Positions 48,520-56,920 of a stretch of DNA of 64,000 bases are shown one piece after another. Source of the DNA: Streptomyces sp. ISL-87 (GTDB lineage Bacteria; Actinomycetota; Actinomycetes; Streptomycetales; Streptomycetaceae); assembly GCF_018614095.1 (NCBI RefSeq), contig NZ_JAGGOY010000063.1, forward strand, positions 51,126-115,125, read 5' to 3'. A program made the position numbers and the translations under genes. The notes under the pieces were generated by a model that saw only the letters and a program-made list of their open reading frames with translations, was not told where the DNA came from and did no database searches. Position 1 is the first letter of the stretch. Each line of letters starts with the position of its first letter.

Positions 48520-49475
48520 CAGGTGCCGCTTTCCCAGGCGGCGCGGTCCTGCCAGGCCCGCAGGGTGCGGCGGCTCTCGAACCGGTGGGCGGCGCCGGTC
48601 ACCGGATCGGTGAACGACAGGACCCGGGCCAGGAGTTGGAGCGGCCGGCGGTAGTCCCGCGGGTCCGGGTCCGTGACGTCCGGGTAGACCGGGTCGCCGA
48701 GGATGGGCAGGCCCAGGCTGTTCATGTGCACCCGCAGCTGGTGGGTGCGGCCGGTGTGCGGAGTCAGCCGGTAGCGGCCCACGCCGTCCTTGGCGTCGGC
48801 GAGTTCGACGAGGGTTTCGGCATTCGGCTCGGCGCCCGGGATCTCGGCCGCCGCGATCACCCCGCGGGTCTTCTCGATCCGGCTGCGGACGGTGCGGGGG
48901 AGGGCGACCCCGGGATCCAGCGGCGCGAGGGCCTCGTACTCCTTGTCGACCTGCCGGTTCTGGAAGAGGAGCTGGTACGCGCCGCGGTCCTCGGGGCGGA
49001 TGCTGAACATCACCAGTCCCGCCGTCAGCCGGTCCAGCCGGTGCGCGGGGCTCAGGGCGGGCAGGTCCAGCTCCTCGCGGAGCCGGGCCAGCGCGGTCTG
49101 CGTGACGTGACTGCCGCGCGGAGTGGTCGCCAGGAAGTGCGGCTTGTCCGCGACCAGGAGGTGCTCGTCGCGGTACACCACGCCGATCGGGAAGGGCACC
49201 GGCGGCTCGGCCGGCATGTCCCGGTGGAACCAGAGGTAGCTGCCCGGCTCGTACGGGTCGTCCGGGCGCAGGACCCGCCCGCCCTCGCCGAGCACCCGGC
49301 CGGAGCGCAGCAGGCCCGGCATGGTCTCGGCCCCGCGGGTGCCCGCATAGCGCGCCGCGAGGTACGCGCCCAGATCCGGCCACATCCCCTCCGGGTCGGA
49401 GGGCAGCCGCAGCCGGACCGGATCGATGCCGGCGAGCTGGGGGAGCGGTGCGGGGGGTATGGGTCTGCGTCTCAT
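48519..49475 (-). CDS. RluA-family pseudouridine synthase
   Basis: A 318-residue pseudouridine synthase. The catalytic aspartate is Asp148 in HRLDRLTAG (145-153); TGRTHQLRVHMNSLGLPILGDPVY is the other family signature. The N-terminal about 90 residues resemble an S4-like region. The target, 23S rRNA or tRNA, cannot be told. On the minus strand TACCCT lies 8 nt before the ATG, so it may be leaderless. Convergent with the TetR gene. Confidence 0.92.
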   Translation of the reverse strand: MRRRPIPPAPLPQLAGIDPVRLRLPSDPEGMWPDLGAYLAARYAGTRGAETMPGLLRSGRVLGEGGRVLRPDDPYEPGSYLWFHRDMPAEPPVPFPIGVVYRDEHLLVADKPHFLATTPRGSHVTQTALARLREELDLPALSPAHRLDRLTAGLVMFSIRPEDRGAYQLLFQNRQVDKEYEALAPLDPGVALPRTVRSRIEKTRGVIAAAEIPGAEPNAETLVELADAKDGVGRYRLTPHTGRTHQLRVHMNSLGLPILGDPVYPDVTDPDPRDYRRPLQLLARVLSFTDPVTGAAHRFESRRTLRAWQDRAAWESGT

Positions 49476-49515
49476 CGGGGTCCAGGGTAGGCGCCCCGGC
49501 GCGGTGGCCGTCGCG

Positions 49516-51051
49516 CTACCGCTGGGTGAAGGTGCCCAGGTGCTCGTCGTCCAGGTATTCCACGCGGACCGTGCCGTCGCTGAAGGTCACCCCGGTGCGG
49601 CCGACGGCGTTTTCACCGGCCGTCTCGAAGCTGAAGGTGTCCCCGTCGTAGTGGGTGAGCGGGAACCGCATCGGCTTCGGGCCGAGGGAGAGTGTCAGGC
49701 CGCCGTCGGGGCTCGCCGTCACGGTGAGCTTCCCGTAGTACGGGTTGTCGTAGGTGCCGGTGTACGCGGCGTTGTCCTGGGCCGGCTTCGCGGAGGCGGG
49801 CGGGTGGGCGTAGTCGGTGGAGGAGCGGTCCGCGGAGTCCATCTGGGCGTAGATCGCGCCGGCCAGGGCCAGCCAGTCGGTGGTGGCCTTGCCGTGCTCG
49901 GCGAAGTCGAAGAAGTCGAGGGCGACGGCGTCGGCGAGGCCGACCGGTGCGCCGTTGGTGAGGACGACGATGCCGAGCTCTTCCAGGGGGAGCATGGTGA
50001 CGTTGGTGTTGGCGCCGAGATCGAAGGCGCCGGAGTGGCTGAGGCGGAGCCGGCCGGCCTCGTCGTAGGAGACGTTCCAGCCGAGCCCGTAGAAGCCGGG
50101 GGTGCCGTAGGGGGTCGACGGCTGCGACACGATCTCGGGGACGTGGGTGCGGGCGAGGGTGTCGGCGGGGATGATCTTCTGCCCGTCGAGGGCGCCGTCG
50201 CCGAGCTGGAGCCGCAGCCAGCGGGACATGTCGCGGGCGGTGGAGCTGACGCCGCCGGCCGGGGCCTGGGCGTCGGCGTCGCGGACGTAGCGGGGGCTCC
50301 AGGTGCCGTCGGGGTTCTTGACGTGGGTGGCGGCCTTGTCGGCGGCGCCTTCGAAGGCGGAGAACTCGGTGCTGGTGTGGGTCATGCCGGCGGGCTTGAA
50401 GAGGGTGTCCGCGGCGAGCTTCTGCCAGCTGGTGCCCTTGGCGCGGGCGATGGCCTCGGCTGCGGCGGTGAAGCCGAAGTTGGTGTACGCGTAGCTCGCG
50501 CGGAACGGGGCGAGGGGCTCCAGGCGCAGGTGGTCGAGGATGTACGCCTGGTCGTAGCCGAGGTCTTCGAGGAGGTCGCCGGCGTGGTCCGGCAGGCCGC
50601 TGCGGTGGGAGAACAGGTCGGCGGTGGTGACGTGGTCGGTGACCCAGGGGTCTTTGAGCGTGAAGCCGGGGAGGGGGACGTGCTTGTCCCATTCGCCGGG
50701 GTCGGTGAGGGTGCCGGCCACGATGGTGGAGGAGACGGGCTTGGAGAGGGAGGCGATCTGGAACACGGTGTCCGGGTGGACCTTGGCGCTCTCGCCGGTC
50801 TTGCGGAGGCCGAAGCCCTCCAGGTAGATCACCTTGTCCTGGTGGACCACGGCGACGGATACGCCGGGGACGCCGGTGCGGGACATCATGCCGGTGATGG
50901 TGTCGTCGAGGCGCTTGACGGCCTTGTCGACGGCGGCGTCGGTGAGCTGGGTCTCCGGGGGCGGGGGTGGGCTGGGGGCCGCGATCGCCCCCGTCGTGGT
51001 GGCGAGCGCCACGGCCACCCCGGCCACGCCGAGCACGCGGAGCGTACGCAT
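49516..51051 (-). CDS. Secreted serine hydrolase (class C beta-lactamase/D-Ala-D-Ala peptidase family)
   Basis: A 511-residue exported protein. The signal peptide is about 1-25 (AVALATTTGAIAA-PSP). SxxK is Ser101-Leu-Ser-Lys104 (IASLSKPV); YxN is Tyr189-Thr-Asn191 (YAYTNFG); LSHSGAF gives the third box. The C-terminal about 110 residues look like the DUF3471 domain found in this family. Likely acts on cell-wall peptides or esters; whether it opens beta-lactams is unknown. It follows the siderophore-interacting protein by 58 bp. Confidence 0.92.
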   Translation of the reverse strand: MRTLRVLGVAGVAVALATTTGAIAAPSPPPPPETQLTDAAVDKAVKRLDDTITGMMSRTGVPGVSVAVVHQDKVIYLEGFGLRKTGESAKVHPDTVFQIASLSKPVSSTIVAGTLTDPGEWDKHVPLPGFTLKDPWVTDHVTTADLFSHRSGLPDHAGDLLEDLGYDQAYILDHLRLEPLAPFRASYAYTNFGFTAAAEAIARAKGTSWQKLAADTLFKPAGMTHTSTEFSAFEGAADKAATHVKNPDGTWSPRYVRDADAQAPAGGVSSTARDMSRWLRLQLGDGALDGQKIIPADTLARTHVPEIVSQPSTPYGTPGFYGLGWNVSYDEAGRLRLSHSGAFDLGANTNVTMLPLEELGIVVLTNGAPVGLADAVALDFFDFAEHGKATTDWLALAGAIYAQMDSADRSSTDYAHPPASAKPAQDNAAYTGTYDNPYYGKLTVTASPDGGLTLSLGPKPMRFPLTHYDGDTFSFETAGENAVGRTGVTFSDGTVRVEYLDDEHLGTFTQR

Positions 51052-51109
51052 GGGGTCATTGTCCCGCCGGACGGGTGACGGCGCCCTTCGGCACAGTCGG
51101 GGCCTTGGG

Positions 51110-51943
51110 TCAGGCGGCCTGGTCCTGTTCGGCCAGGACCTCGGCGTTCCAGTCGCGCTTGATCGCGCGCCAGCCCTCGTCCGTCTCGCCCAGACGCCAG
51201 TAGCCCGAGATCGAGAGCCGCTCGCGCGGGATGCCGCGCTCCAGGCGCAGGTGGCGGCGGAGTTCCTTGACGAAGCCCGCCTCGCCGTGGACGAAGGCGT
51301 GGACATCGGAGGAGGGGAACTCCAGCGCGGTGACCGCCTCCACCAGGGCCTCGCCGACCGGGCGGCCGGCGCGGTGCAGCCAGACCGGGACGACGCCGTC
51401 CGGAGTGGCGACCTTCTGCTCGTCGTCCGGGCCGTCGATCTCCACGAAGGCGTGCACCCGCGCGCCGGCCGGTATCCGCTCCATCGCCGCGGCGATGGCC
51501 GGCAGCGCGCTCTCGTCGCCCGCCAGCAGATGCCAGCCGGCCGACGGCTCCGGGGTGTACGCGCCGCCCGGGCCGAGGAAGCGTACGGTCTCGCCCGGCT
51601 GGACGCGGGCCGCCCAGGGGCCGGCCAGGCCCTCGTCCCCGTGGACCACGAAGTCGAGGGTCAGCTCCTGGTGCGCAGGGTCCCAGCACCGGACGGTGTA
51701 CGCCCGCTGGCGCGGCCATTCCCCGCGGGGGTGGGCCGAGCGGATCTCGTCCAGGTCCCACGGCTCCGCGTACCGCACGCCCTCGGGGGCGAAGAGGACC
51801 TTGACGTAGTGGTCGGTGAACTCGCCCGCGCCGAACCCGGCCAGGCCCTCACCGCCCAGCACCAGCCGCACCATGTGCGGCGACAGCCGCTCGGTGCGTA
51901 CGACGACGGCGGTGCCGACCTTACGAGCGCGTCCTTCTGCCAC
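51110..51943 (-). CDS. Siderophore-interacting protein, flavin reductase type
   Basis: A 277-residue FAD/NAD(P)H-binding protein of the ViuB/SIP family that reduces ferric siderophores in the cytoplasm to release iron. The FAD-binding RQRAYTVRCWDPAHQELTLDFVVHG and GPGGAY segments are readable, as is LLAGDESALPAIAAAMERIP for NAD(P)H. An almost perfect iron box lies 23 bp upstream of the ATG, so repression by a DtxR/DmdR-type protein under iron excess is expected. Confidence 0.94.
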   Translation of the reverse strand: MAEGRARKVGTAVVVRTERLSPHMVRLVLGGEGLAGFGAGEFTDHYVKVLFAPEGVRYAEPWDLDEIRSAHPRGEWPRQRAYTVRCWDPAHQELTLDFVVHGDEGLAGPWAARVQPGETVRFLGPGGAYTPEPSAGWHLLAGDESALPAIAAAMERIPAGARVHAFVEIDGPDDEQKVATPDGVVPVWLHRAGRPVGEALVEAVTALEFPSSDVHAFVHGEAGFVKELRRHLRLERGIPRERLSISGYWRLGETDEGWRAIKRDWNAEVLAEQDQAA

Positions 51944-51965
51944 GGCGTCTCCCCGATTCCGCTGA

Positions 51966-51985
51966 AACTTAGGATTACCTAAGTT
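51966..51985. promoter_or_regulatory. Iron box (DtxR/DmdR-type operator)
   Basis: AACTTAGGATTACCTAAGTT is a perfect inverted repeat with an ATTA centre. Its TTAGG...CCTAA halves match the DtxR/IdeR/DmdR operator. It is placed to block transcription of the siderophore-interacting gene. Confidence 0.85.
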
Positions 51986-51991
51986 AGCACC

Positions 51992-52915
51992 TCAGGGGCG
52001 TAGCGCGCTGCTCAGGCGCGACGCCGCTCCGCTCAGACCCCACCGGTGAGCCAGCGCATCAACCAGCTCGGGCTGCGCCGGCGTCGCAGGCAGTGCCGGG
52101 TCGAACTGCGGCAGCGGGACGTCCGAGGCGACCTGGACCACCTTGGGGGCCACCGCCAGATATGGCCGGGACTCGTGCAGGCGCTTGCGCTGGGCCGGGG
52201 TCAGCCTGGACCTCGGGTCGTCGATCGCCGCGATGATCCCGTCGAGGGTGCCGTAGGCGTCGAGCAGCTTGGCCGCCGTCTTTTCCCCGATGCCCGGGAC
52301 GCCCGGCAGGCCGTCGCTCGGGTCCCCGCGCAGCAGCGCCAGATCCGCGTACCCGGGGCCGTCGACCCCGTACTTCTCGCGCAGCCACGCCTCGTCCGTC
52401 ACCTGGAGGGTGCCCACGCCCTTGAGCGGGTACAGCACGCGCCGCTGCTTGGCGTCGTCCACCAGCTGGTAGAGGTCCCGGTCACCGGTGACGATGTCCA
52501 CCGGGCCGGTGGCCCGCGCGGTCAGGGTCCCGATCACATCGTCCGCCTCGTACCCGGCGACGCCCACGCGAGCGATCCCGAAGGCGTCCAGCGCCGCCTC
52601 GATGATCGGCACCTGCGGGGCCAGGGTGTCGGGGATCTCCTCCACGTCCGGGCCGGTCTCGGTCTCCACCGCGACCCGGTGGGCCTTGTAGGACGGGATC
52701 AGCTCCACCCGCCACTGCGGCCGCCAGTCGGCGTCCATGCAGGCCACCAGATCGTCCGGGTGATGGTCCTGGACCAGCCGCCCGATGAAGTCGAGCAGCC
52801 CGCGCACGGCGTTCACCGGGGTGCCGTCCGGGGCCTTCACGGAGTCCGGCACACCGAAATAGGCGCGGAAGTAGAGGGAGGCGGTGTCCAGGAGCATCAG
52901 GCGTCGTGTCGTCAC
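51992..52915 (-). CDS. 5'-3' exonuclease (DNA polymerase I-type FEN domain)
   Basis: A 307-residue stand-alone flap/5'-nuclease. Acidic metal-site segments: MLLDTASLYFRAYFG, DDLVACMDADWRPQWR, AGYEADDVIGTL, VTGDRDLYQLV and RGDPSDGLPGVPGIGEKTAAKLL, the last being the helix-hairpin-helix of the FEN family. It lacks a polymerase domain. It probably helps process Okazaki or repair flaps along with PolA. GTG start at 52915. Divergent from the XRE-cupin gene. Confidence 0.94.
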   Translation of the reverse strand: MTTRRLMLLDTASLYFRAYFGVPDSVKAPDGTPVNAVRGLLDFIGRLVQDHHPDDLVACMDADWRPQWRVELIPSYKAHRVAVETETGPDVEEIPDTLAPQVPIIEAALDAFGIARVGVAGYEADDVIGTLTARATGPVDIVTGDRDLYQLVDDAKQRRVLYPLKGVGTLQVTDEAWLREKYGVDGPGYADLALLRGDPSDGLPGVPGIGEKTAAKLLDAYGTLDGIIAAIDDPRSRLTPAQRKRLHESRPYLAVAPKVVQVASDVPLPQFDPALPATPAQPELVDALAHRWGLSGAASRLSSALRP

Positions 52916-52996
52916 GGTGACGATGATGCCGCAGCGCCGTCGGGGACCGCTGACGCCGACCGGGAACGCCGTGCGCGCGAAACCCGGGGCAGTTGC

Positions 52997-53016
52997 TGCG
53001 TAAGGTGCTTACAGCA
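52997..53016. promoter_or_regulatory. Inverted repeat at the XRE-cupin promoter
   Basis: TGCGTAAG-GTG-CTTACaGCA, with TAAGGT (53001-53006) inside it as a -10 candidate. A repressor bound here would cover the promoter, which fits autoregulation. Confidence 0.5.
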
Positions 53017-53054
53017 CACCGATGTGCGACGGACAAGGGGAGGGCAGCCCCGAA

Positions 53055-53666
53055 ATGAACGGCAGGGACGGCACCGACGACAAGGAACGGGACAAGGACG
53101 CCAAGGAACCGCTCCGGGTGGGTGTGGCCGTGCGCAAACGGCGCCGCGCGCTCCATCTCACCCTCGCCGCCGTATCGGCGCGCAGCGGCCTCTCGGTTCC
53201 TTTCCTCAGCCAGATAGAGAACGAGCGGGCCCGGCCCAGCATGCGCTCCCTCGAACGGGTCGCGGACGCGCTGGAGACCACGGCCGTGGAACTGCTGGCC
53301 GCCTCCGACACCGCGCGCACGGTGGACCTCGTACGGGCCGGCGACGAGTCCGGGCTGCTGCCGGTCCCGGGCGTACGTCCCCTGGTGCGCGGACACCACC
53401 AGCTGCACGCTCTGGAGTTCACCGGGGACCAGGACGCCGGCCGCGAGTACCAGCACCGCAACGACGAGCTGATGTACGTGGTCTCGGGCGCCTGCCAGGT
53501 GGAGGCCGAGGGACGGGCGTACCGGCTGGAGAGCGGGGACGCGCTGTTCCTGTCGGGAGGCGTACGGCACCGCTGGCGGGCCGTCACGGAGGACACCCGG
53601 ATCCTGGTCGTGGCGGTCGGCGACCACATCCACGCGACCTCCGAGCCACCCTCGCCGGGGCAGTGA
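53055..53666 (+). CDS. XRE-family regulator with cupin domain
   Basis: A 203-residue regulator: helix-turn-helix at about 24-75 (VAVRKRRRALHLTLAAVSARSGLSVPFLSQIENERARP), then a cupin domain (about 115-195, HRNDELMYVVSGACQVEAEG...LESGDALFLSGGVRHRW). The effector would bind in the cupin barrel. ATG 53055 has GGAGGG 10 nt upstream; ATG 53022 in the same frame would add 11 residues. Its stop overlaps the start of the next gene (GTGA), so both are co-translated. Confidence 0.9.
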   Translation: MNGRDGTDDKERDKDAKEPLRVGVAVRKRRRALHLTLAAVSARSGLSVPFLSQIENERARPSMRSLERVADALETTAVELLAASDTARTVDLVRAGDESGLLPVPGVRPLVRGHHQLHALEFTGDQDAGREYQHRNDELMYVVSGACQVEAEGRAYRLESGDALFLSGGVRHRWRAVTEDTRILVVAVGDHIHATSEPPSPGQ

Positions 53667-54388
53667 GCCGGATCCGGGTCGTTTCACTGGTGCCGTCGCT
53701 GACCGAGGCCGTCGCGGTGAGCGCGCCGGGGCTGCTGGTCGGGGTCACGGACTGGTGCACCCACCCCGCCGGTCTGGGGGGCGCGGTGCGGGTCGGGGGT
53801 ACGAAGAACCCCGATGTACGGGCGATCGTGGGGCTGCGCCCCGACCTGGTGATCGCCAACGAGGAGGAGAACCGGGCGCCGGACCTGGCGGAGCTGCGGG
53901 CGGCCGGTGTGGAGGTGCTGGTCACCGAGATCCGGGACCTGCCGCAGGCGCTGCGCGAGCTGGACCGGGTGCTGGTGGGGGCCCTGGGGCTGGCGAGGCC
54001 GGGGTGGCTGGCGGACGCGGAGGCCGTGTGGGCCCGGGTGGAACCGGCGGGGGAGCTGCGGGCGTTCGTACCGGTGTGGCGGCGGCCGTGGATGGTGCTG
54101 GGCCGGGACACCTTCGCGGGGGACCTGCTGGCGCGGCTGGGGGTGCGCAATGTGTACGCCGGGCACGCGGAGCGGTATCCGCGGGTACCGGTGGAGGAGC
54201 TGGCCGCCGCCGACTGCGACCTGGTGGTGCTGCCGGACGAGCCGTACCGCTTCACGGCCGAGGACGGGCCGGAGGCCTTCCCGGGGCTGCCCGCCGCGCT
54301 GGTCAGCGGGCGGCACCTGACCTGGTACGGGCCCTCCCTGGCGGAGGCACCGGCGGTACTGGCGGCGGCCCTGCGCGCGGCGGGCTGA
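53663..54388 (+). CDS. BtuF-like helical-backbone metal/cobalamin receptor without signal peptide
   Basis: A 241-residue protein of the cluster A-II periplasmic-binding fold (VVSLVPSLTEAVAVSAPGLLVGVTDWCTHPAGL...VGGTKNPDVRAIVGLRPDLVIANEEENRAPDLAEL...WMVLGRDTFAGDLLARLGVRNVY). These features are typical of cobalamin- or heme-binding proteins such as BtuF. There is no signal peptide or lipobox, so it is probably cytoplasmic. It starts at GTG 53663, overlapping the XRE-cupin stop. Ligand and role unknown. Confidence 0.85.
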   Translation: MSRIRVVSLVPSLTEAVAVSAPGLLVGVTDWCTHPAGLGGAVRVGGTKNPDVRAIVGLRPDLVIANEEENRAPDLAELRAAGVEVLVTEIRDLPQALRELDRVLVGALGLARPGWLADAEAVWARVEPAGELRAFVPVWRRPWMVLGRDTFAGDLLARLGVRNVYAGHAERYPRVPVEELAAADCDLVVLPDEPYRFTAEDGPEAFPGLPAALVSGRHLTWYGPSLAEAPAVLAAALRAAG

Positions 54389-54399
54389 GCGACTGCCCA

Positions 54400-54412
54400 T
54401 ACCCTGCGGGGA
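54400..54412 (+). promoter_or_regulatory. Leaderless-type promoter of the small lipoprotein
   Basis: TACCCT (54400-54405), 6 nt, then ATG 54412. Confidence 0.55.
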
Positions 54413-54675
54413 TGCGCATCGGAAGATCACTCGTCCTGCTCGCGGCGACGGCCCTGCTGGCCGGTGCCTGTGCGGGGCGGTCGGCCGAACCCGGATCCCG
54501 GGGCGGGGCCGAACCCGGATCCCGGGGCGGGGCTGACCCGGCCGCCGGGGCCTCGGCCGGGGCTGCCGGGAGCGGGCGGTTCGGGTCTGCCGAGCTTCAG
54601 GGGCGGTGGTGGACCTGGGCTGCCTCCAGCCCACGGCGTTCCAACCCGGTGGTGGACCGGCTCCAGGCCGGCTGA
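54412..54675 (+). pseudogene. Truncated lipoprotein gene
   Basis: The 87-residue product has a good signal peptide and lipobox (LLAGAC, Cys20), a repetitive linker and then LQGRWWTWAASSPRRSNPVVDR, after which it stops within five codons. I recall a Streptomyces family of much longer exported proteins that begin with the same GRWWTWAAS...NPVVD signature and continue for over 100 residues. The gene therefore looks like a 5' remnant. It could instead be a short functional lipoprotein. A 24-bp tandem duplication lies in the linker. Confidence 0.6.
54486..54533. repeat. 24-bp tandem duplication in the truncated lipoprotein
   Basis: Two identical 24-bp units (54486-54509, 54510-54533), in frame, encode EPGSRGGA twice. 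Confidence 0.9.
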
Positions 54676-54700
54676 TCCGGCCCGGCCGGACCGCTAGCCG

Positions 54701-55819
<1,119 letters not shown>

Positions 55820-55876
55820 GGGTCCAGCCTCGCGGCGGGGCGGTCCGGGAGGCAGAGGTCATCTTCCTATGAGGGC

Positions 55877-55891
55877 ATAAACTGCATTTAT
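55877..55891. promoter_or_regulatory. LysR-type palindrome overlapping the leaderless promoter
   Basis: ATAAA-CTGCA-TTTAT is a perfect inverted repeat and includes a T-N11-A LysR box. TAAACT (55878-55883) with 6 nt to ATG 55890 is a leaderless -10. The box thus covers the -10 and the start codon of the lysR gene. Confidence 0.65.
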
Positions 55892-56813
55892 GGGTAACGA
55901 GGAGTGGGTACCGCTGGCGCACCGGGTGCCTGACCTTGGCGCGCTGGAGCTGCTGCTCGCGGTCGCGCGGGTCGGCAGCCTGAGCGGGGCCGCCCGTCGG
56001 CTGGGCATCACCCAGCCGGCGGCAAGCAGCCGGATCCGGGCGATGGAGACCCGGCTCGGGGTGGCGCTGGTGGACCGGTCACCGCGGGGCTCGACCCTCA
56101 CGGCGGAAGGCGCGCTGGTCACGGACTGGGCGCGGCGGGTGGTGGAGGCGGCGGAGGCGTTCGACGCGGGCGCGCAGGCGCTGCGGGGGCGGCGTGACTC
56201 GCGGCTGCGGGTGGCGGCCAGTATGACGATCGCGGAGTACCTGCTGCCCGGGTGGCTGATCGCGCTGCGGGGGCAGCGGCCGGGTACGGCGGTGTCGCTG
56301 CACGCCGGGAACTCGACGGTGGTCTCCGAACGGGTGCTCGCGCACGAGGCGGACCTCGGGTTCGTGGAGGGGCTGTCCGTGCCGGAGGGGCTGGACTCGG
56401 CGGTGATCGCGCAGGACCGGCTGGTCGTGGCGGTGGCGCCGGGGCACGCGTGGGCGCGGCGGACGCGGGGTGTGTCGGCGGAGGAGCTGGCGGCGACCCC
56501 GCTGATCCTGCGGGAGCGGGGGTCGGGGACGCGGCAGGTACTGGACGCCGCGCTGGCGGGGTGCGGGGGGCTGGCGGAGCCGCTGCTGGAGCTGGCGTCG
56601 ACCACCGCGGTGAAGTCGGCGGCGTTGAGCGGGGCGGGGCCGTGTGTCCTGTCGGAGCTGGCGGTGGGGGATGAGCTGGCGGCGCGCCGGCTGGTGGCCG
56701 TGCCGGTGGGTGGGGCGCGGCTGGACCGGGCATTGCGGGCCGTGTGGCCCACCGGGTCCCGGCCGGCCGGCCCGGCGCGGGATTTGCTGTCGCTGACGCG
56801 GGCCCCTGCCTGA
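55890..56813 (+). CDS. LysR-family transcription regulator
   Basis: A 307-residue LysR regulator. The helix-turn-helix is about 15-75 (GALELLLAVARVGSLSGAARRLGITQPAASSRIRAMETRLG), followed by the co-inducer domain (LRVAASMTIAEYLLPGWL...ADLGFVEGL). It is divergent from the TDT transporter gene, 70 bp away, and very likely regulates it in response to the transported compound. It appears leaderless, with its binding box over the start codon. It converges with the amidotransferase gene. Confidence 0.93.
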   Translation: MGNEEWVPLAHRVPDLGALELLLAVARVGSLSGAARRLGITQPAASSRIRAMETRLGVALVDRSPRGSTLTAEGALVTDWARRVVEAAEAFDAGAQALRGRRDSRLRVAASMTIAEYLLPGWLIALRGQRPGTAVSLHAGNSTVVSERVLAHEADLGFVEGLSVPEGLDSAVIAQDRLVVAVAPGHAWARRTRGVSAEELAATPLILRERGSGTRQVLDAALAGCGGLAEPLLELASTTAVKSAALSGAGPCVLSELAVGDELAARRLVAVPVGGARLDRALRAVWPTGSRPAGPARDLLSLTRAPA

Positions 56814-56879
56814 ACCCTGGCCGGGGGGTGGGCCGGGGTCAGGCGGGGCGGGGTGTGCCGGAGCGTGTGCGGCGCCGTT

Positions 56880-56920
56880 GCGGGGGCTCTGCCCCCGCGC
56901 CTCAAACGCCGGCGGGGCTG
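56880..56920. repeat. Dispersed Streptomyces-type repeat with hairpin
   Basis: GCGGGGGC-TCT-GCCCCCGC (56880-56898) is a perfect 8-bp hairpin, followed by CTCAAACGCCGGCGGGGCTG. I recall this GGGGCTCCGCCCC...CTCAAACGCCGG element as common between Streptomyces genes. It acts as a terminator between convergent genes and also supplies the stop codon of the amidotransferase gene (TCA at 56902-56904 on the plus strand). Confidence 0.7.

Noticed and set aside
44878..49383. A 1501-codon open frame on the minus strand
   Set aside because: Antisense to the helicase, TetR and part of the RluA-type gene (same strand but other frame). No domain recognisable; GC-bias shadow.
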